Positions 49,788 through 62,642 of a stretch of 64,000 nt of DNA are shown here, piece by piece; within the stretch, counting starts at the first letter, position 1, and each line of letters begins with the position of its first letter. Both the position numbers and the translations under genes were made by a program. Below the pieces are notes generated by a model. The model saw only the letters and a list, made by a program, of their open reading frames with translations. It did not search any database and had not been told where the DNA came from. The stretch comes from Gymnothorax reevesii. Its lineage: Eukaryota > Chordata > Actinopteri > Anguilliformes > Muraenidae. The DNA lies in the NCBI GenBank assembly GCA_029721435.1, contig CM056583.1, forward strand, positions 49,020,620-49,084,619, written 5' to 3'.

Positions 49788-51974
49788 GTAAGTCAATCAT
49801 GTTTTCCTTCATTTTCCCGGGTCCGCAATGTACGAAAATTATCCTTCTGGAATCAAAAGCTGCATGTGATTGTGTTATGATCTGAGTTTAATGTTGAAGT
49901 TCAACAGAAAGGCTTTGAAAAGGGAACTTCTCAGCGAACCATAATATTACTCGATTTTTTTCAGTGGACGGATAAGATGTTTCAGCAAAAAGCTTTCTTT
50001 GGTATTCCTGTCAACTTTTCATAATTATTACAATTGTATGCAGTCGCTCATTTGCGCTGTTTGTTGTTCATATAAGTATCAGTTATAAAACTGAGTCCAT
50101 CAGCATATCTATATTTTCTGTATAGACACAGCATATGACAACAGACTTTAATTATGACTTTACAGTGAGTACCGCTTGTTCATATTACAATTCCTTCAAG
50201 TCCTGTGGCTACGCTCTTTCAGATGAATGTGCACCCCCTTTCATGTCATTTGAAAGTAAACAGCTTCACCGAGCGTATTTCTGACATTTTTGTTCAAATT
50301 TCTGGATTTAAAAACTAAGCAGAGAGTTTGAAGGCCTTGCATCAGATGAGCATCCCACTCTGACACTGGAGCCTGCTGTATGGACTGATGGGTATAACCA
50401 GGGCTTAGCCATTTAATTTGAAGTTAACGATGCTAAAATGTATGGCTTGTCATGGCTGCTTTCTCCCTAGTCTCCGAGCTCCGTGGGAGGCTGAGGGGGA
50501 CTAGCTTGCTTCTGCTTTTGTCCCCGGTATCCCTTATACAACAGCGAAAGCCGTCCCGGGCAAACAGTATAGATTTGTTGTGAGTGTTGCGGCCTTTGTT
50601 TGCGTATGCGTCTTTGGCAGTGTGATGAGATGCATCCGTTTATGCACTCTTTGAGAAAAAGTGGAAATGTATGTTAAAAGAAGCCTGCGATTACTCTCGA
50701 ATGTTTGATCTCGCATTCGGGGTTGTGTGTAATCGATTATGCCGCTGGAATGCTGTACCGATGGCAAATGTAGCTTTTTTTTTTGCTTATTTGCTGGCGC
50801 GCTTTTGCCTCTTAAAATGGTATAGCCGCATTGCTGAAATACGAAATACGTTGGGCTGAAATGATGAACTTAGGTTTTTACAGTTGCCTGAGATACGAGC
50901 AAAAAAACTCGGTGAACTTTCCAGCCTTGCGTTTAAAGCTTGTGATTTGTGTTAAGGTGTTGTGATCGTTGTCACTACCATGTCACTGACACGTTTGCTG
51001 GGTGCCGTTATTGTGAGTCTCCCTCATGATTTTCTTTGCTGAAGTGTGTTTGCTCGGCCCTGCAGGCCAAACAGGAGTACTTGGCCTGGTGTGAACACAC
51101 ACTTTAGTTTGTGACATTCTAACAGTAGTGTTAGCTGGTGAAAGGTAAGCATGCTTCCTCAATGTGTTGGTCAGTTTTACTGGTGCAAAGTTTTGACATT
51201 TAAAGGAATTATCATAGGGTTACTATTATTGTTGGTGAACATGCCTGCTTCACTTGTAAATGGTGCCTTATTTTGGCCAGTCAACCATGGAAGCTCGACA
51301 TCTACTGCATGACTTGAAAAATGGTAAATGTGGTAGAAGTAATTATTTAAAATGCAGTCCGTGACTTTCGCATTTTTCCTGATTTTTTTCTAGAAGTTGC
51401 AGCTTTTGCATTTTATTGGTATTTATCAAACCATTTTTAATTTAAGCATTTAGATTGATTGAACCTGCAGATATGAACCATAAAATTTCTTCAGTCTTTT
51501 AATAATAATGCTAATTGGTATTGCTAGTGAACATTAAGTGCTGTGTTTTGTGTATTTCAGTTTAAAAGTGTTATACATACTGCATTGAAAGAAGCTTTGG
51601 CCGTTATATGAATTTTTTTCAAGACATTAAAATATTGAAAGAACATAAAATACTGGATCCTTTGAAAAGAATTCTGTGAATTCAGTACCATTATCAATTC
51701 AGGAACCCTGGTATTTTAACAATGTACATGCAGTTTTTATTTTGATATTACAACTTTTTATTTATTATTTTAGTTCTGTTTTATGCTCATTTTTGCTGTT
51801 AGCCTTTTCATGAGTGGTGATCTTAAATTTTAGTGATCTAATATTTGTATTTGTAGCTCTGAAATAAAGTAATAAAAGGCCTTTACCCCATTCCTGGTTA
51901 AAAAAAACACAAAACACTCCTACCTAAGCATGCACATGCAATATTTGCTCTAACCAAACATCTGAGCTCTCTTT

Positions 51975-52038
51975 ACTGCAGCGGTGATAGTTTAAGGGGC
52001 TTCTTAACTGCAGCGGTGATAGTTTAAGGGGATTCTTT
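51975..52038. repeat. 32-bp tandem duplication (two copies)
   Basis: ACTGCAGCGGTGATAGTTTA and the following AGGGG(C/A)TTCTT occur twice in succession with a 32-base period and one difference. It looks like a recent slippage or local duplication. Confidence 0.85.
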
Positions 52039-53217
52039 AACCAAGTTTTTTTTTTCTTTTCTTTTCCACGAGGTGACAGATCACCTTAGAAGTCGAGAAA
52101 GTTAGCGACACATGGGTGCACTATAAAGATAACTTTTTTATTCTGATCAGTTGTTGCTCTTGGGATTGTTAGGGATAAATATAAATTAATTAATTAATTG
52201 ATAGATAAACTATTTAAAAATGTAAAAGATAAAAATGAGGCATCGTACACATGTGGTTGCAAACATTTTTTTTGTTATAACGGGTTTGAAGTATAAACTA
52301 ATGTGTTTCTATTTCTATTTGTAGAATAATGAATATTTAAAATTAGATTATAAAAAATGCACAGTGTCTTGGTTTCTGGTTTGTTTTTTGACTTGTGTCT
52401 GATGACTGTCCTTCCATAAAACCAGTATTTTCCATTTCTCTTTGAGTTAACCATGGAGACCTAAGGGAGAGGTGTCCATCAGCTCAGCTCTATGCGCTAA
52501 CACCTGTATTTCTCGAAATGGAGCTGTGACTTTAACCTCACATTACAGTGGCCACATCACATTCTGCTGACTCTCTGTTTCTAAACTGACTTTCCTCAAG
52601 TAAATCCTGCCTTGGCCATAAGTCTGGAGGTTTTGAATTGTGTTCAGAGGTACCCAGAAACTTGCGAACTGACCTTGTGTCGCTGGATATACCTGGACAT
52701 AGAGCTTTTTTAAGTTCTATAATTCCCCCTCTCCCTCTTCCAATCCTTTAAGTTGTTTTCCCGGTTCACAAATCACACAATAGTAAGCCAAAATGTTTGT
52801 GAAGTTAATTTACTTAAACTACAATTACGCTGTCACTTGAGAGAAACCTTGGAATAATGTGGTAATCAAAAGGAAATTAGTTCACATTAGATAGAGCGCG
52901 GTTCCTACGCTGAGTATTTTTGTCCTTATTTATTTATTGTTTTGATAGTGATGTTGTCCTTTTTAATCTCTATAAATTTAGCTACATGTCAAAGGCAGAC
53001 AGGGAGTGCACTTCATTATATATTTTTTTTCCCCAAGTGCTGTATTGTGCATTGCCACACTGCCTACATTTTTTCATTCATCATTGCTGGCATCAAGGGG
53101 CTTCTTTCTGTGATTAAAAATGATGATTTCATAGGTGTATGAAAATAAGGCCTATGTAAATATTTGGCTTTCCTGTTGACTACTGACGCATGTGTCAGTA
53201 TGTGTCACTGCAGTTCT

Positions 53218-53244
53218 GTTGTGTGTGTGTGTGTGTGTGTGTGT
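53218..53244. repeat. (GT)n microsatellite
   Basis: A short GT run followed by a poly-T tract. Confidence 0.9.
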
Positions 53245-55593
53245 TTTTTTTTTCTGTCATATACATTTATATACATGCAGAGTTAACTCTAATATGACTG
53301 TGTTATGTGTGTGTGAAATCTGTACGGTGCCTGTGTGTGTGTTTGGGGAGGGGGGGATTGTACATGTCTCCCATGTACTTGATTTTTTTCTGAGATACTC
53401 TTGTGTCTTTGTTTTGAGCTGACGGTTACAACAGGAAATACTGCCGAGAAATGAAGCTTGTCTTTTTGAACCTCAATTAAAGCTGTGAGTTTGTGTCTAG
53501 CTATTCTTTTATGGTGGCTATTTTTGTACCTCAGAATTCATATCAGATTTTGTTTAAAGTAGACAGCGTTAATTAAATTAAGCTAGGTCTACCAGAAGGC
53601 ACAATAGGGTTGTAATCTCTTGTGCGCATTAAAACTGTTTCCTGAGCTTTTCTGCCCCCTTCAGGACATATTTAGCATTACACATTAACAGTCAGATTAA
53701 TCTTACAAACTTGGTAAAACCTGAGACGGATCATATTCATTGAATCCCCGCCGCTTAAAATAATGGAGTCACTTTAGTTTGGTCTAGCTTACTTGTGTCC
53801 TGACGTAAATATGATTGTTTTCCTCATCCTGCTTTTAGAAAGAAGTTTATAAAATACCATTTTCTTTCTTTTTTTTTTTTTGGCGCGGTAAATGGTTTTC
53901 CCTCCATTTCAAATGAGTCTGTAGCCCTCCTCTTTTCACGAGATAGGCAAGATAAGTTTATATGCTTTCCGATGGCTATGTCTCAGTGACACGCCTCGCC
54001 TTGTATTAGTAATTGGGCAAAAGGTAAACAAATTAATGGAGACCTTCCATTGTCACTCCATGGTCCACAGGATTATTCAGAAAATGGCGCTCAGAAAAAT
54101 ACTGACGATTTTCTGCCGTGTTTGTTTAGAGCTCAGGTTACATTACAAGTCTTGCTTTTTTGTTATGAAGACAAATTGCGAGTTTATGCATTTTAAAAGG
54201 CAGGGACACCGCAGGTTTATGTGGCTTGGATAGTTTATTGCTGCCTAACTGCGCTCTTGTGGTTTGTGCAGCGTAGTTAGCATATGTTGCGCAATGACAT
54301 TCTCAGACAATGGAGGCGTAGGGTGCGGAATGCCCTGAATTCTCTGCAGTTGCTCGGTGGATCTCCGGAAATCCAGCAGGCCACATAAACTTAATCGTAT
54401 GCGGGTCCAGCTGGCCGGCCTGCTCGGCTCAAAAAGCCATACTTGGGTTGTGGGTCATAAGAACGACAACAACAGTAATGTAACGTAATTCAGAACTGCC
54501 AATGGTGTTTGGTGGACTGTCCAACAGTGCTGGAAAATAAAAAAAAGAAAGAAATTTAAAAGGAGAAAATTATTTTGGGGTTTTCTCTGAGGAAGTGAAC
54601 GTTAGAGGAACGTCAGAGTCTGTCTCTCTCATCTCCGCGGTACAGACACAGAAGCGGGGCCGGCGTGTAGAAGAGACTCCCTCCTTACAGAAAGGCCCTT
54701 TCCGCTAACTCTTACAGTGCCTGCTGAGAGAGCTGGCGCCCCTCGTCGAGCTAAAGAGGCCGTTGTTATCTATCTGCCCCGTACCCCAGCCGCTATAATA
54801 CCGAGCCCGAAAGGGATCTCCTGACACCTCGCTAATCGTTTCACGATATAGCGACTGAATTTCGCTGGTACAAATGAAAGCAAACTCGGGCATCACTTCT
54901 CTTCTCTCCTCCTGACCCCTCGACCTGTAATCACTGTCCACAAGCATAAGGGTTATTCTGATGCTCTACCTCCCTCTCTCTACCTATCTGAAAGGGCTTC
55001 GTTTTTCTGTGGGGTGCATGTTTTACCTTAAATACGTTCTTGATAGAATTGTGTTCATTCCCTCCGCCGTGATGGCACACTATATCTATACAAGCGAGGG
55101 GAAAAACACCTGTCTTTTATTCTTACTTTGATTTACCTGACGACTGGCCTGGCAATTTTTTATTTATATTGTTTTTTGCTCGAGCGAGCAACGTTAAACC
55201 CAAGTGAAGGAGTCACAGAATGTTCTGGAAGGGAATGTAGCATTGGATGACCTTGTGATATTTGGGGGGGAAAAATGAAATGAAAGAAACATCTGTGTGT
55301 GCTTGACCATATCCCTCTGGAAATAACAGTGATGTTTGAGAATAATATTAATGCTCTGCAAATGGTCTCCGTGTAAAATAAATGTTAGCCTTTATTTATT
55401 AGCTTTTGCTTGGTCCATCCAAAAGAGAGGATGGCTCAAAAATTGTAGCTGTGGCGCTAAATATGTGACATTTGCCTTATGTGCAAAATATTGAATTTTT
55501 ATTTGAAACACCACTGACTGTTTTGTAGCGCCTAAATGGTTTTCGATTTTTATCTGTCTTTTGTTTGCCTGTAATCCTTTTACGCTGTTAATA

Positions 55594-55629
55594 TAATAAT
55601 AATAATAACAATAATAATAATAATAATAG
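55594..55629. repeat. (TAA)n microsatellite
   Basis: ATAATAATAATAACAATAAT-type triplet run with one substitution. Confidence 0.9.
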
Positions 55630-56723
55630 TTAAATGACTCTAAGAGGCACCTTACTAGAGAAATGTACTAATGATTATATCAAACTTTAGAGGAGAGGTG
55701 ACCGTGGTCAAGTCTTTGAGAGCACGTCTTGAAGGGGTTTTTTGAACTTCGGAGAAAATGCACAGAGCTCGACAAGACCAACCAAGCCAGTGAAAAGGTA
55801 CTCGAACACCTGCTGAAAAGATGCGGGGAAACTGCAGCGGCGAATGCTGCATTTACACGGTGTTGTCACAGCCTAGCGTAGCACTGAAGCCAGTTAGCTC
55901 GAACATGGGAAGGGTTTCTCGCTGTCCAACTCCATGTGCTTCTGTGTCCGTCTTCATCGAAGCACAGCGTTTCGGGCCACGCTGTCGCCTGCGATGTCAG
56001 CGCTCGCTGCGGCCATTTTGTGAGAATCTGTGCTAATTATGTTGCTGGGAGCCGGCAGTTGAGAAGCACATACTGCTGTTTATTTGCTATTGATGCACAA
56101 AGAGAAGTTTTGTCTCATGCCGCCGGGTGCAGACGGAGTCGGTGTCTGTGCTGCACACTCGGAGCCCTTTGCATTCTGGGCACGGGGCCACAGTTTACCC
56201 CCCGAAAATTTCATGATGGATTCCTTGCGCTGTCAGACCTAGTTGAGTATGATACACACAAAATATATGACAAAATGTGCTAAAAATTCTGAAGCTACAT
56301 AAGATGAAAACCAGTAAGGAAATTCACATGAAGATCTTTTCTGGATGAAAAAATGGATTTAAATACAATAAGCGATGTTTTTTTTTTTTTTTTTTTTTGA
56401 AGCATAAAAATGTTACCCAAGTCATTTAATATGAATTTATAAATGGACCACATGGAGTCATCGGTTTAAGGTACTGAGCGAATCCATGTCCAGTAGACTG
56501 CTCACACCTCAGGGTCATATTTTATGTCTGATGAAACTGTACAATTATTTTCTATATTTCAAAAATTAATATTATTTCTAATGTTAGTATTGGAAATCAT
56601 GTAAAATAGATATGTTGCTGATTATCCTGGATGACTGTAAGTTAACTTTGATTTATCAAGTGTATTCAGTATTTGCTACGATGCCTATTTTTATTATTGA
56701 ATGTAATGGATTATTATTAGTAC

Positions 56724-56757
56724 ACGGAAATTAAAAGGCGACGGAAATTAAAAGGCG
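56724..56757. repeat. 17-bp tandem duplication (two copies)
   Basis: ACGGAAATTAAAAGGCG occurs twice back to back without mismatch. Confidence 0.85.
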
Positions 56758-56946
56758 CGGTGATTTCTTTTTTTTTAAGCGGTAATGAATTCTTTACAGT
56801 ATGAAGGATGGAGAGCATGAGGACTTTGTCAGGAATAATATTTTACAGTTACTTTGGCGATGCATTGTGGAATTTCAGCATCCTATAACAAGCAGAGTGT
56901 GGCTGGCTAACAATTAAAGATGAGATTGCCACTACTATTGACTGTG

Positions 56947-56948
<2 letters not shown>

Positions 56949-56981
<33 letters not shown>

Positions 56982-56982
56982 T
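56949..56982. repeat. (ATT)n microsatellite
   Basis: An uninterrupted ATT triplet run of about eleven units. Confidence 0.92.
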
Positions 56983-57084
56983 TAAGCTTTCTATGTTTGT
57001 TTTGTATTCGTGGAGAGTGATTTAAGATTGTAGTTAGATTATTGCGGAGAGTGAAGAGCTGTGGGAGACTGTACATGTATGTAC

Positions 57085-57225
57085 CTTGTTCCTCTGTTCG
57101 TTAGCAGCAGATCCCCTGCAGCTCTGTAAGTGCCGAGCTCACGGACGCTGAATAACTCCTGGTGGGACTCGCTGGAGATGCGCTCATCATTGTGCAGCAC
57201 ATAAAGGAAATTGACTTCATTTCCT
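57085..57225 (-). other. Candidate minus-strand exon or conserved element
   Basis: On the minus strand, a CCCCCCACTCAAG(AG) acceptor-like site at about 57226 precedes an open stretch reading GNEVNFLYVLHNDERI, SSESHQELFSVRELG, TYRAAGDLLLTNRGT. It ends at a donor-like AAG/GTACAT at 57084. The residue composition and codon choice look more protein-like than other intronic frames in the window. I do not recognise a family, and the strand is opposite to tcf4. It could be an exon of an antisense transcript, an exon-sized pseudogene fragment or a conserved noncoding element open by chance. Confidence 0.22.
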
Positions 57226-58556
57226 CTTGAGTGGGGGGAAAGCAGGAACTGAAGAGTGTGGTCAGACAGGCCTGGATCTGCTGGGTTATGTGCTGGGTCC
57301 CCCGTGTTTGGCGAGTGTCCTGCCCAACGTTCTGTTCGGGATCCAGGTCCTGCGTAGCTCCCCCGTATCACTGCGATGCAAGCGCACTACACAGAACTCG
57401 CCAGTCACCAATCACTCAACACAGTACAGCCAACTCACACACTCTGTGCTTTTTACAGCATTATATGTTTTAATGTTTTTGGTTCACTGTGTAACCCACT
57501 GTACTATTTATTAAGCGTATTTAGCTTTTAGTGTTGAGGGATGTGATCGAGAAAGATTCTTTAAATGCAAATTGGTTAGACTTGATGTGGTCGTGATAAT
57601 ACAGAGGAATATTGTCAGTTGGGGCAGGGCCATAATATGGGGAGAGTCTTTGGAAACCTACTCCCTGACTCAGATTTGATGTTAAGGTGCTTTGTCTATT
57701 TAGCAGACGTTATTTATAGCAGACGTTTGCTTTTACACTGGTATACATTTTGCAGTAGGGAGACTATAGTATACTGAAGGACTTTAGTTCTGCGTAAATT
57801 ATTTATGTTGTGATTTCGGATACAACAATAGCGCACTGGATGATAATGGAATCGCTGTTGTTTGGCTAATGCTTGTTATTGAATGTGCAATTAAACAAAG
57901 TTTTTGTGAAATCTATTTATTTTGATCATTGGATCAGAAATCACATCCTAAATCATATATGCAGAACTCAACTCCTTCAGTGTAATAACTGAAAGAATGT
58001 AAGAAATGGCTGAGCGGAAACTCCAACTGGAAGAATCTGGTGACTCTGAGTTGATGACAGAGCAGGTCATGAGTTTGTTTGGACTGCTGCAATTCTCCAT
58101 TATGAATATTCATTCATCGTACGGCATTGGTCAGTACCTGAAAACTCACTGGCCACACTGACTCGATCTCAGTCCATTCAGTTTAGCAGCAGGCAGTTCA
58201 TCCCTCTGCAGATGCCTGTGTGCTTGTGTCCTTACACCTCTCGCCTGTTGTTTCATCAGAGTACCCTCTCACTGTCCAGTTTCACTGGAATCCATTTATA
58301 TATTTTCAGTTTTGTTTAATTGTCTATTCCTCCCCTCGTCCTATTTTTAAAGATGGTGGCTGGGAGATGGTGCAGCGGCAGAAATAGCCGGGAGAATAAA
58401 GCCCCAGGTGTCTGCGCATCCAGTCCACAGAGTGGGCAAAGAGCTCCATGTAGCATCTGTTTCTCTATCTGTCGTCTCGTAGTTTGAGGCGATGTTTTTG
58501 CTGTTCTCATTTGTTGTCCCTGTTGCTGTTGCTTTATATGTGTGTTGCTGTTACTC

Positions 58557-58591
58557 GTGTGTGTGTGTGTGTGTGCGTGCGTGTGCTTGTG

Positions 58592-58630
<39 letters not shown>
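58557..58630. repeat. (GT)n microsatellite, interrupted
   Basis: GT runs are broken by GCGTGCGTGTGCTTGTGCAT and then continue as a pure run to 58630. Confidence 0.93.
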
Positions 58631-58632
<2 letters not shown>

Positions 58633-58946
58633 GCGCATGTGTGATTTTTCTTTATTTTTTGTTTATGACACTTCATATCTGTTTGGATCAATTTTTAAAG
58701 CAATGGCAAATGAAATTATCTGGTCCTTTCTTCTCATTAATGGTTCTCATTGGTATCATGTATAAAGTATAGCATACCATTTCTTGATGTGAAGGCTTTT
58801 ACTCCATGGTATTAACCTTATCTGATGGATTGTGATTGATTGATTTATTTATTTATTAAATATTATTATTATTATTATTTCTATTAGAACAGTTGTGGCT
58901 GTTCGACCATTTAGGGAATATTATTTATAGTTCCTAAAGTAAAAAA

Positions 58947-61715
58947 GAACTGGCTGTGTGTGAGGTGTACAAAGAGTGCTCCTGTTAGTATGTGTTTGAG
59001 TGAAAGGGCGCTGGTTGTGTTAATGCGAGATGTATAAAGAGTACTCTTGTAACCGTGTGTTTGAGTAAAATGGCACTGGCTCTGTTAATGTTTGATGTAT
59101 AAAGAGTGCTTCTGTAAGTGGGTGTTTGATTTAAAGGGCACTTGTTGTGGTAATGTGAGGTGTATAAAGGGTGCTCATGTAAGTGTGTGTTTGAGTAAAA
59201 GGGCACAGGCTGTGCTAATGTGAGGTGTATAAAGAGTGCTCTTGTAATTGTATGTTTGAGTAAAAGGGCACTGGCTCTGTTATTGTTTGGTGTATAAAGA
59301 GTGCTTCTGTAAGTGTGCATTTGAGTCAAAGGGTACAGGCTATATTAATGTGAGATGAATAAAGAGTGCTTCTGTAAGTGTGTGTTTGAGTAAAAGGGCA
59401 CTGGTTGTGTTAATGTGAGGTATATGAGTGTCCCTGTGTGTGTTTGAATAAAGGGGCACTGGCTCTGTTAATGTGAGGTCTATAAAGAGTGCTCCTGTAA
59501 GTGTGTGTTTGAGTAAAAGGGCGCTGGCTGTGTTTATGTGAGATTTATAAAGAGATCTCCTGTTAGTGTGTGTTTGAGTAATAGGGCACTGGCGAAATAA
59601 AAAAAAACGGCGGTAAACAACCTAGCGAGTTAACCTGAGTTGTTGGTTAGTGATAGATGTGAATATCGTTTCGAGTTTATGAAGAACGTTTTCTAGACTA
59701 ATATTCAATGAGAAGTTTGAGTTGATCAGCATGGGAAAACCTACATCAGACCTTAATTTGGTGCAAAAAACCAAGGCTTTAGAAAGGCATTTCAACACTA
59801 GCAATTATGCGTGATACCCATGGATGAAGGATGAAAATCTGTATTGCTGGGATTGGGTCCTGGGCCAAAACTGGACTCTATGAGCGGGTGAAAAATGATC
59901 ATGAAATGGTAAGCTATTTATATGGCTCTGTGCTAGTGTGTGTTTGAGTAATACGGCACTGGCTCTGTTAATATGAGGTTTATAAAGATGCTTCTGTAAA
60001 TGTGTATTTGAGTAAAAGTGCACTGGCTTTGTTAATGTGAGATGTGTAAAGAGTACTTCTGTAAGTGTGTGTTTAAGTAAATGGGCACTGGCTCTTTTAA
60101 TGTGAAGTTTATAAAGAGTGCTCCTGTAAATGTGTATTTGAGTAAAAGTGCACTGGCTTTGTTAATGTGAGATGTGTAAAGAGTACTTCTGTAAGTGTGT
60201 GTTTAAGTAAATGGGCACTGGCTCTGTTATTTTGAGGTGTATAAAGAGTGCCCCAGTAAGCATTTGTTTGAGTAGAAGGGTACTGACTGTGTTAATGTAA
60301 GGTGTATATAGAGTGCTCCTGTAATTTTACGTTTGAGTAAAGGGCACTGGTTGTGTTAATGTGAGGTATGTAAGGAGTGCTCCTGTAAGTGTGTGTTTGA
60401 GTAAAAGGGCACTGACGATGGTAATGTGAGGTGTATAAGGAGTGCTCCTGTAAGTGTGTGCTTGAGTAAAGGGCATTGGCGGTGTTAATGTGAGATGTAT
60501 AAAGAGTGCTCCTGTAAATGTGTATTTGAGTAACAAAGCACTGGCTTTGTTAATGTGAGATGTATAAAGAGTGCTCCTGTAAATGTGTATTTGAGTGAAA
60601 GTGCACTGGCTTTGTTAATGCGAGATGTATAAAGAGTGCTTCTGTAAGTGTGTGTTTGAGTAAAAGGGCACTGGCTCTTTTAATGTGAGGTTTATAAAGA
60701 GTGCTCCTGTAAATGTGTATTTGAGTAAAAGTGCACTGGCTTTGTTAATGTGAGATGTGTACAGAGTACTTCTGTAAGTGTGTGTTTAAGTAAATGGGCA
60801 CTGGCTGTTATTTTGAGGTGTATAAAGAGTGCCCCAGTAAGAATTTGTTTGAGTAGAAGGGGACTGACTGTGTTAATGTGAGGTGTATATAGAGTGCTCC
60901 TGTAATTTTGCGTTTGAGTAAAGGGCACTGGCTGTGTTAATGTGAGGTATGTAAGGAGTGCTCCTGTAAGTGTGTGTTTGAGTAAAAGGGCACTGACGAT
61001 GGTAATGTGAGGTGTATGAGTGCTCCTGTAAGTGTGTGCTTGAGTAAAGGGCACTGGCGGTGTTAATGTGAGATGTATAAAGAGTGCTCCTGTAAATGTG
61101 TATTTGAGTAAAAAAGCACTGGCTTTGTTAATGTGAGATGTATAAAGAGTGCTCCTGTAAATGTGTATTTGAGTAAAAGTGCACTGGCTTTGTTAATGTG
61201 AGATGTATAAAGAGTGCTTCTGTAAGAGTGTGTTTAAGTAAAAGGGCACTGGCTGTGTTAATGTGAGATGCATAAAGACTGTTCCTGTAAGTGTATGTTT
61301 GAGTAAAAGGGTACTAGTTGTGTTAATGTGAGGTTTATAGAGAGTGCTCCTGTAAGTGTGTGTTTGAGTAAAAGGGTACTGGTTGTGTTAATGTGAGGCT
61401 TATAGAGAGTGCTCCAGTAAGTGTGTGTTTGAGTAGAAGGGTACTGGTTGTGTTAATGTGAGGCATATAGAGAGTGCTCCTGTAAGTGTGTGTTTGAGTA
61501 AAAGGGCACTGGCTCTGTTAATGTGAGGTGTATAAAGAGTGCTCCTGTAAGTGAGTGCACGAGAGTGTGAAGAGGCACTGGCTGTATGTATGTTAGGTGT
61601 ATGAGGTGTGGTCCTGTATTGCACTTGTTTGACAGTGAAAAGGTCACTAGCTGTGTGTATGGGGTGTATAAAGGGTCCTCCTGTATTCCACTTGTTTGAC
61701 AGCGAAGGGGCACTG
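58947..61715. repeat. Minisatellite array, ~65-bp unit, with higher-order repeat
   Basis: Units of about 65 bases share the order GTTAATGTGAG(G/A)TGTATAAAG, AGTGCTCCTGTAAGTGTGTG, TTTGAGTAAAAGGGCACTGG. Array length, minus a non-repeat insertion at about 59596-59912, implies roughly 37 copies. A block of about nine units is itself duplicated with a spacing near 581 bases (for example the variant GTGCCCCAGTAAG at 60248 and at 60829). Minus-strand open frames through it (such as TYRSTLYT or ALLLKHT) arise from the repeat and are not genes. Confidence 0.92.
59596..59912 (+). mobile_element. Non-repeat insertion in the minisatellite, resembling a hAT/ZMYM-type transposase fragment
   Basis: Minisatellite sequence stops at about 59595 and resumes at about 59913. 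Inside, an ATG at 59729 opens a frame containing ALERHFNTSNYA, a stop, then YPWMKDENLYCWDW. Spacing of RHF, YPW and LYC resembles the TTF-type zinc-finger start of hAT-like transposases and of ZMYM-like domesticated genes, where a YPWL...FC..C arrangement is usual. One stop splits it, and it ends after about 35 codons. Only the first zinc-binding Cys is visible. No target duplication was resolved. Similarity is short, so this is tentative. Confidence 0.35.
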
Positions 61716-61885
61716 GTTGGCAGTGCCAGAACCATGCCCATGTGTGTGTTTCATGTGCTTCAGTAAGTATTCCCCCCACGTAGAGAGCAGCTCTGAATGT
61801 GGCTGATTTACAGGCTGTGTAAAAGCAGGGAGCAACTTCAGCTTGCACAACACCAGGGCTAGTGGCAGTGGCTTTCAGCTGGGTG

Positions 61886-62113
<228 letters not shown>

Positions 62114-62185
62114 GTGTGTGCATGTGCATGACTGTGTTCTTGTCCTTGATTCACAGTGAAGACCTCAAAATGTCTTCTTCCTACA

Positions 62186-62485
62186 GAGTTAGGATATTAT
62201 TGCCAAGTGAGAACATTTTTGCCTGTCCTCATAACTACGAAGTCAATTTGTGAATTATTAGTTATGGTTAGGGATAAGGTTAAAATGATGGATAGGTGAT
62301 GGTTAGGGTAAGGGTTTGGGATAAGGTTAAAATGATGGATAGGTAAAGGTTAGGGTAAGGGTTTGAGTTAGGCACGCATAGCTTTGTTTTTAAGATCAAG
62401 GAAAGGCTATAGACACTCATAAAGAATGAATGGAAGTCAATGTCATGTCTTCACAAGGATCGGAGTACAAAGATGTGTGTGGTTT
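62186..62485. repeat. Fish-type dispersed repeat with GGTTAGGGTAAGGGTTT core
   Basis: The order TGAGAACATTTTTGCCTGTC (a 'gaggacatttt...tgtcc' start), then GTTAGGGTAAGGGTTT repeated with AGGTTAAAATGATGGATAGG, then GGAAGTCAATGTCATGTCTT, TCACAAGGATCGGAGTACA and TGTGTGTG matches a dispersed repeat I recognise as very common in teleosts. An internal stretch is duplicated with a ~54-bp period (62267-62372). It is not telomeric sequence despite the TTAGGG-like core. Confidence 0.6.
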
Positions 62486-62642
62486 TAAAATGGGAGGGGG
62501 GCTGTCTAGGGTCTATGGGCTGTGGGGGCCACATAGAGGGGTTAAGGGGTGGGGGTGAAGGTCTCTATACCACTCGCTGGGGTGAAAGGCCTTAGCTTTT
62601 GTTGTGCGGTCACCATGACATGTTCCCCCTCCCCTAACTCAG

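Noticed and set aside
55821..56036. Frame MRGNCSGECCIYTV, compared with the TCF4-A start MYCAY
   Set aside because: Similarity is limited to a few residues, and the frame has no donor at the required position.
58985..61054. Several minus-strand frames with repeated TYRSTLYT / ALLLKHT motifs, which look like a repeat protein
   Set aside because: They reflect the 65-bp DNA repeat; the unit is not a multiple of three, so the motif changes frame from unit to unit and stops intervene.
62267..62372. TTAGGG-like stretch, considered as interstitial telomeric repeat
   Set aside because: The units are irregular and embedded in a dispersed fish repeat with unrelated flanks.
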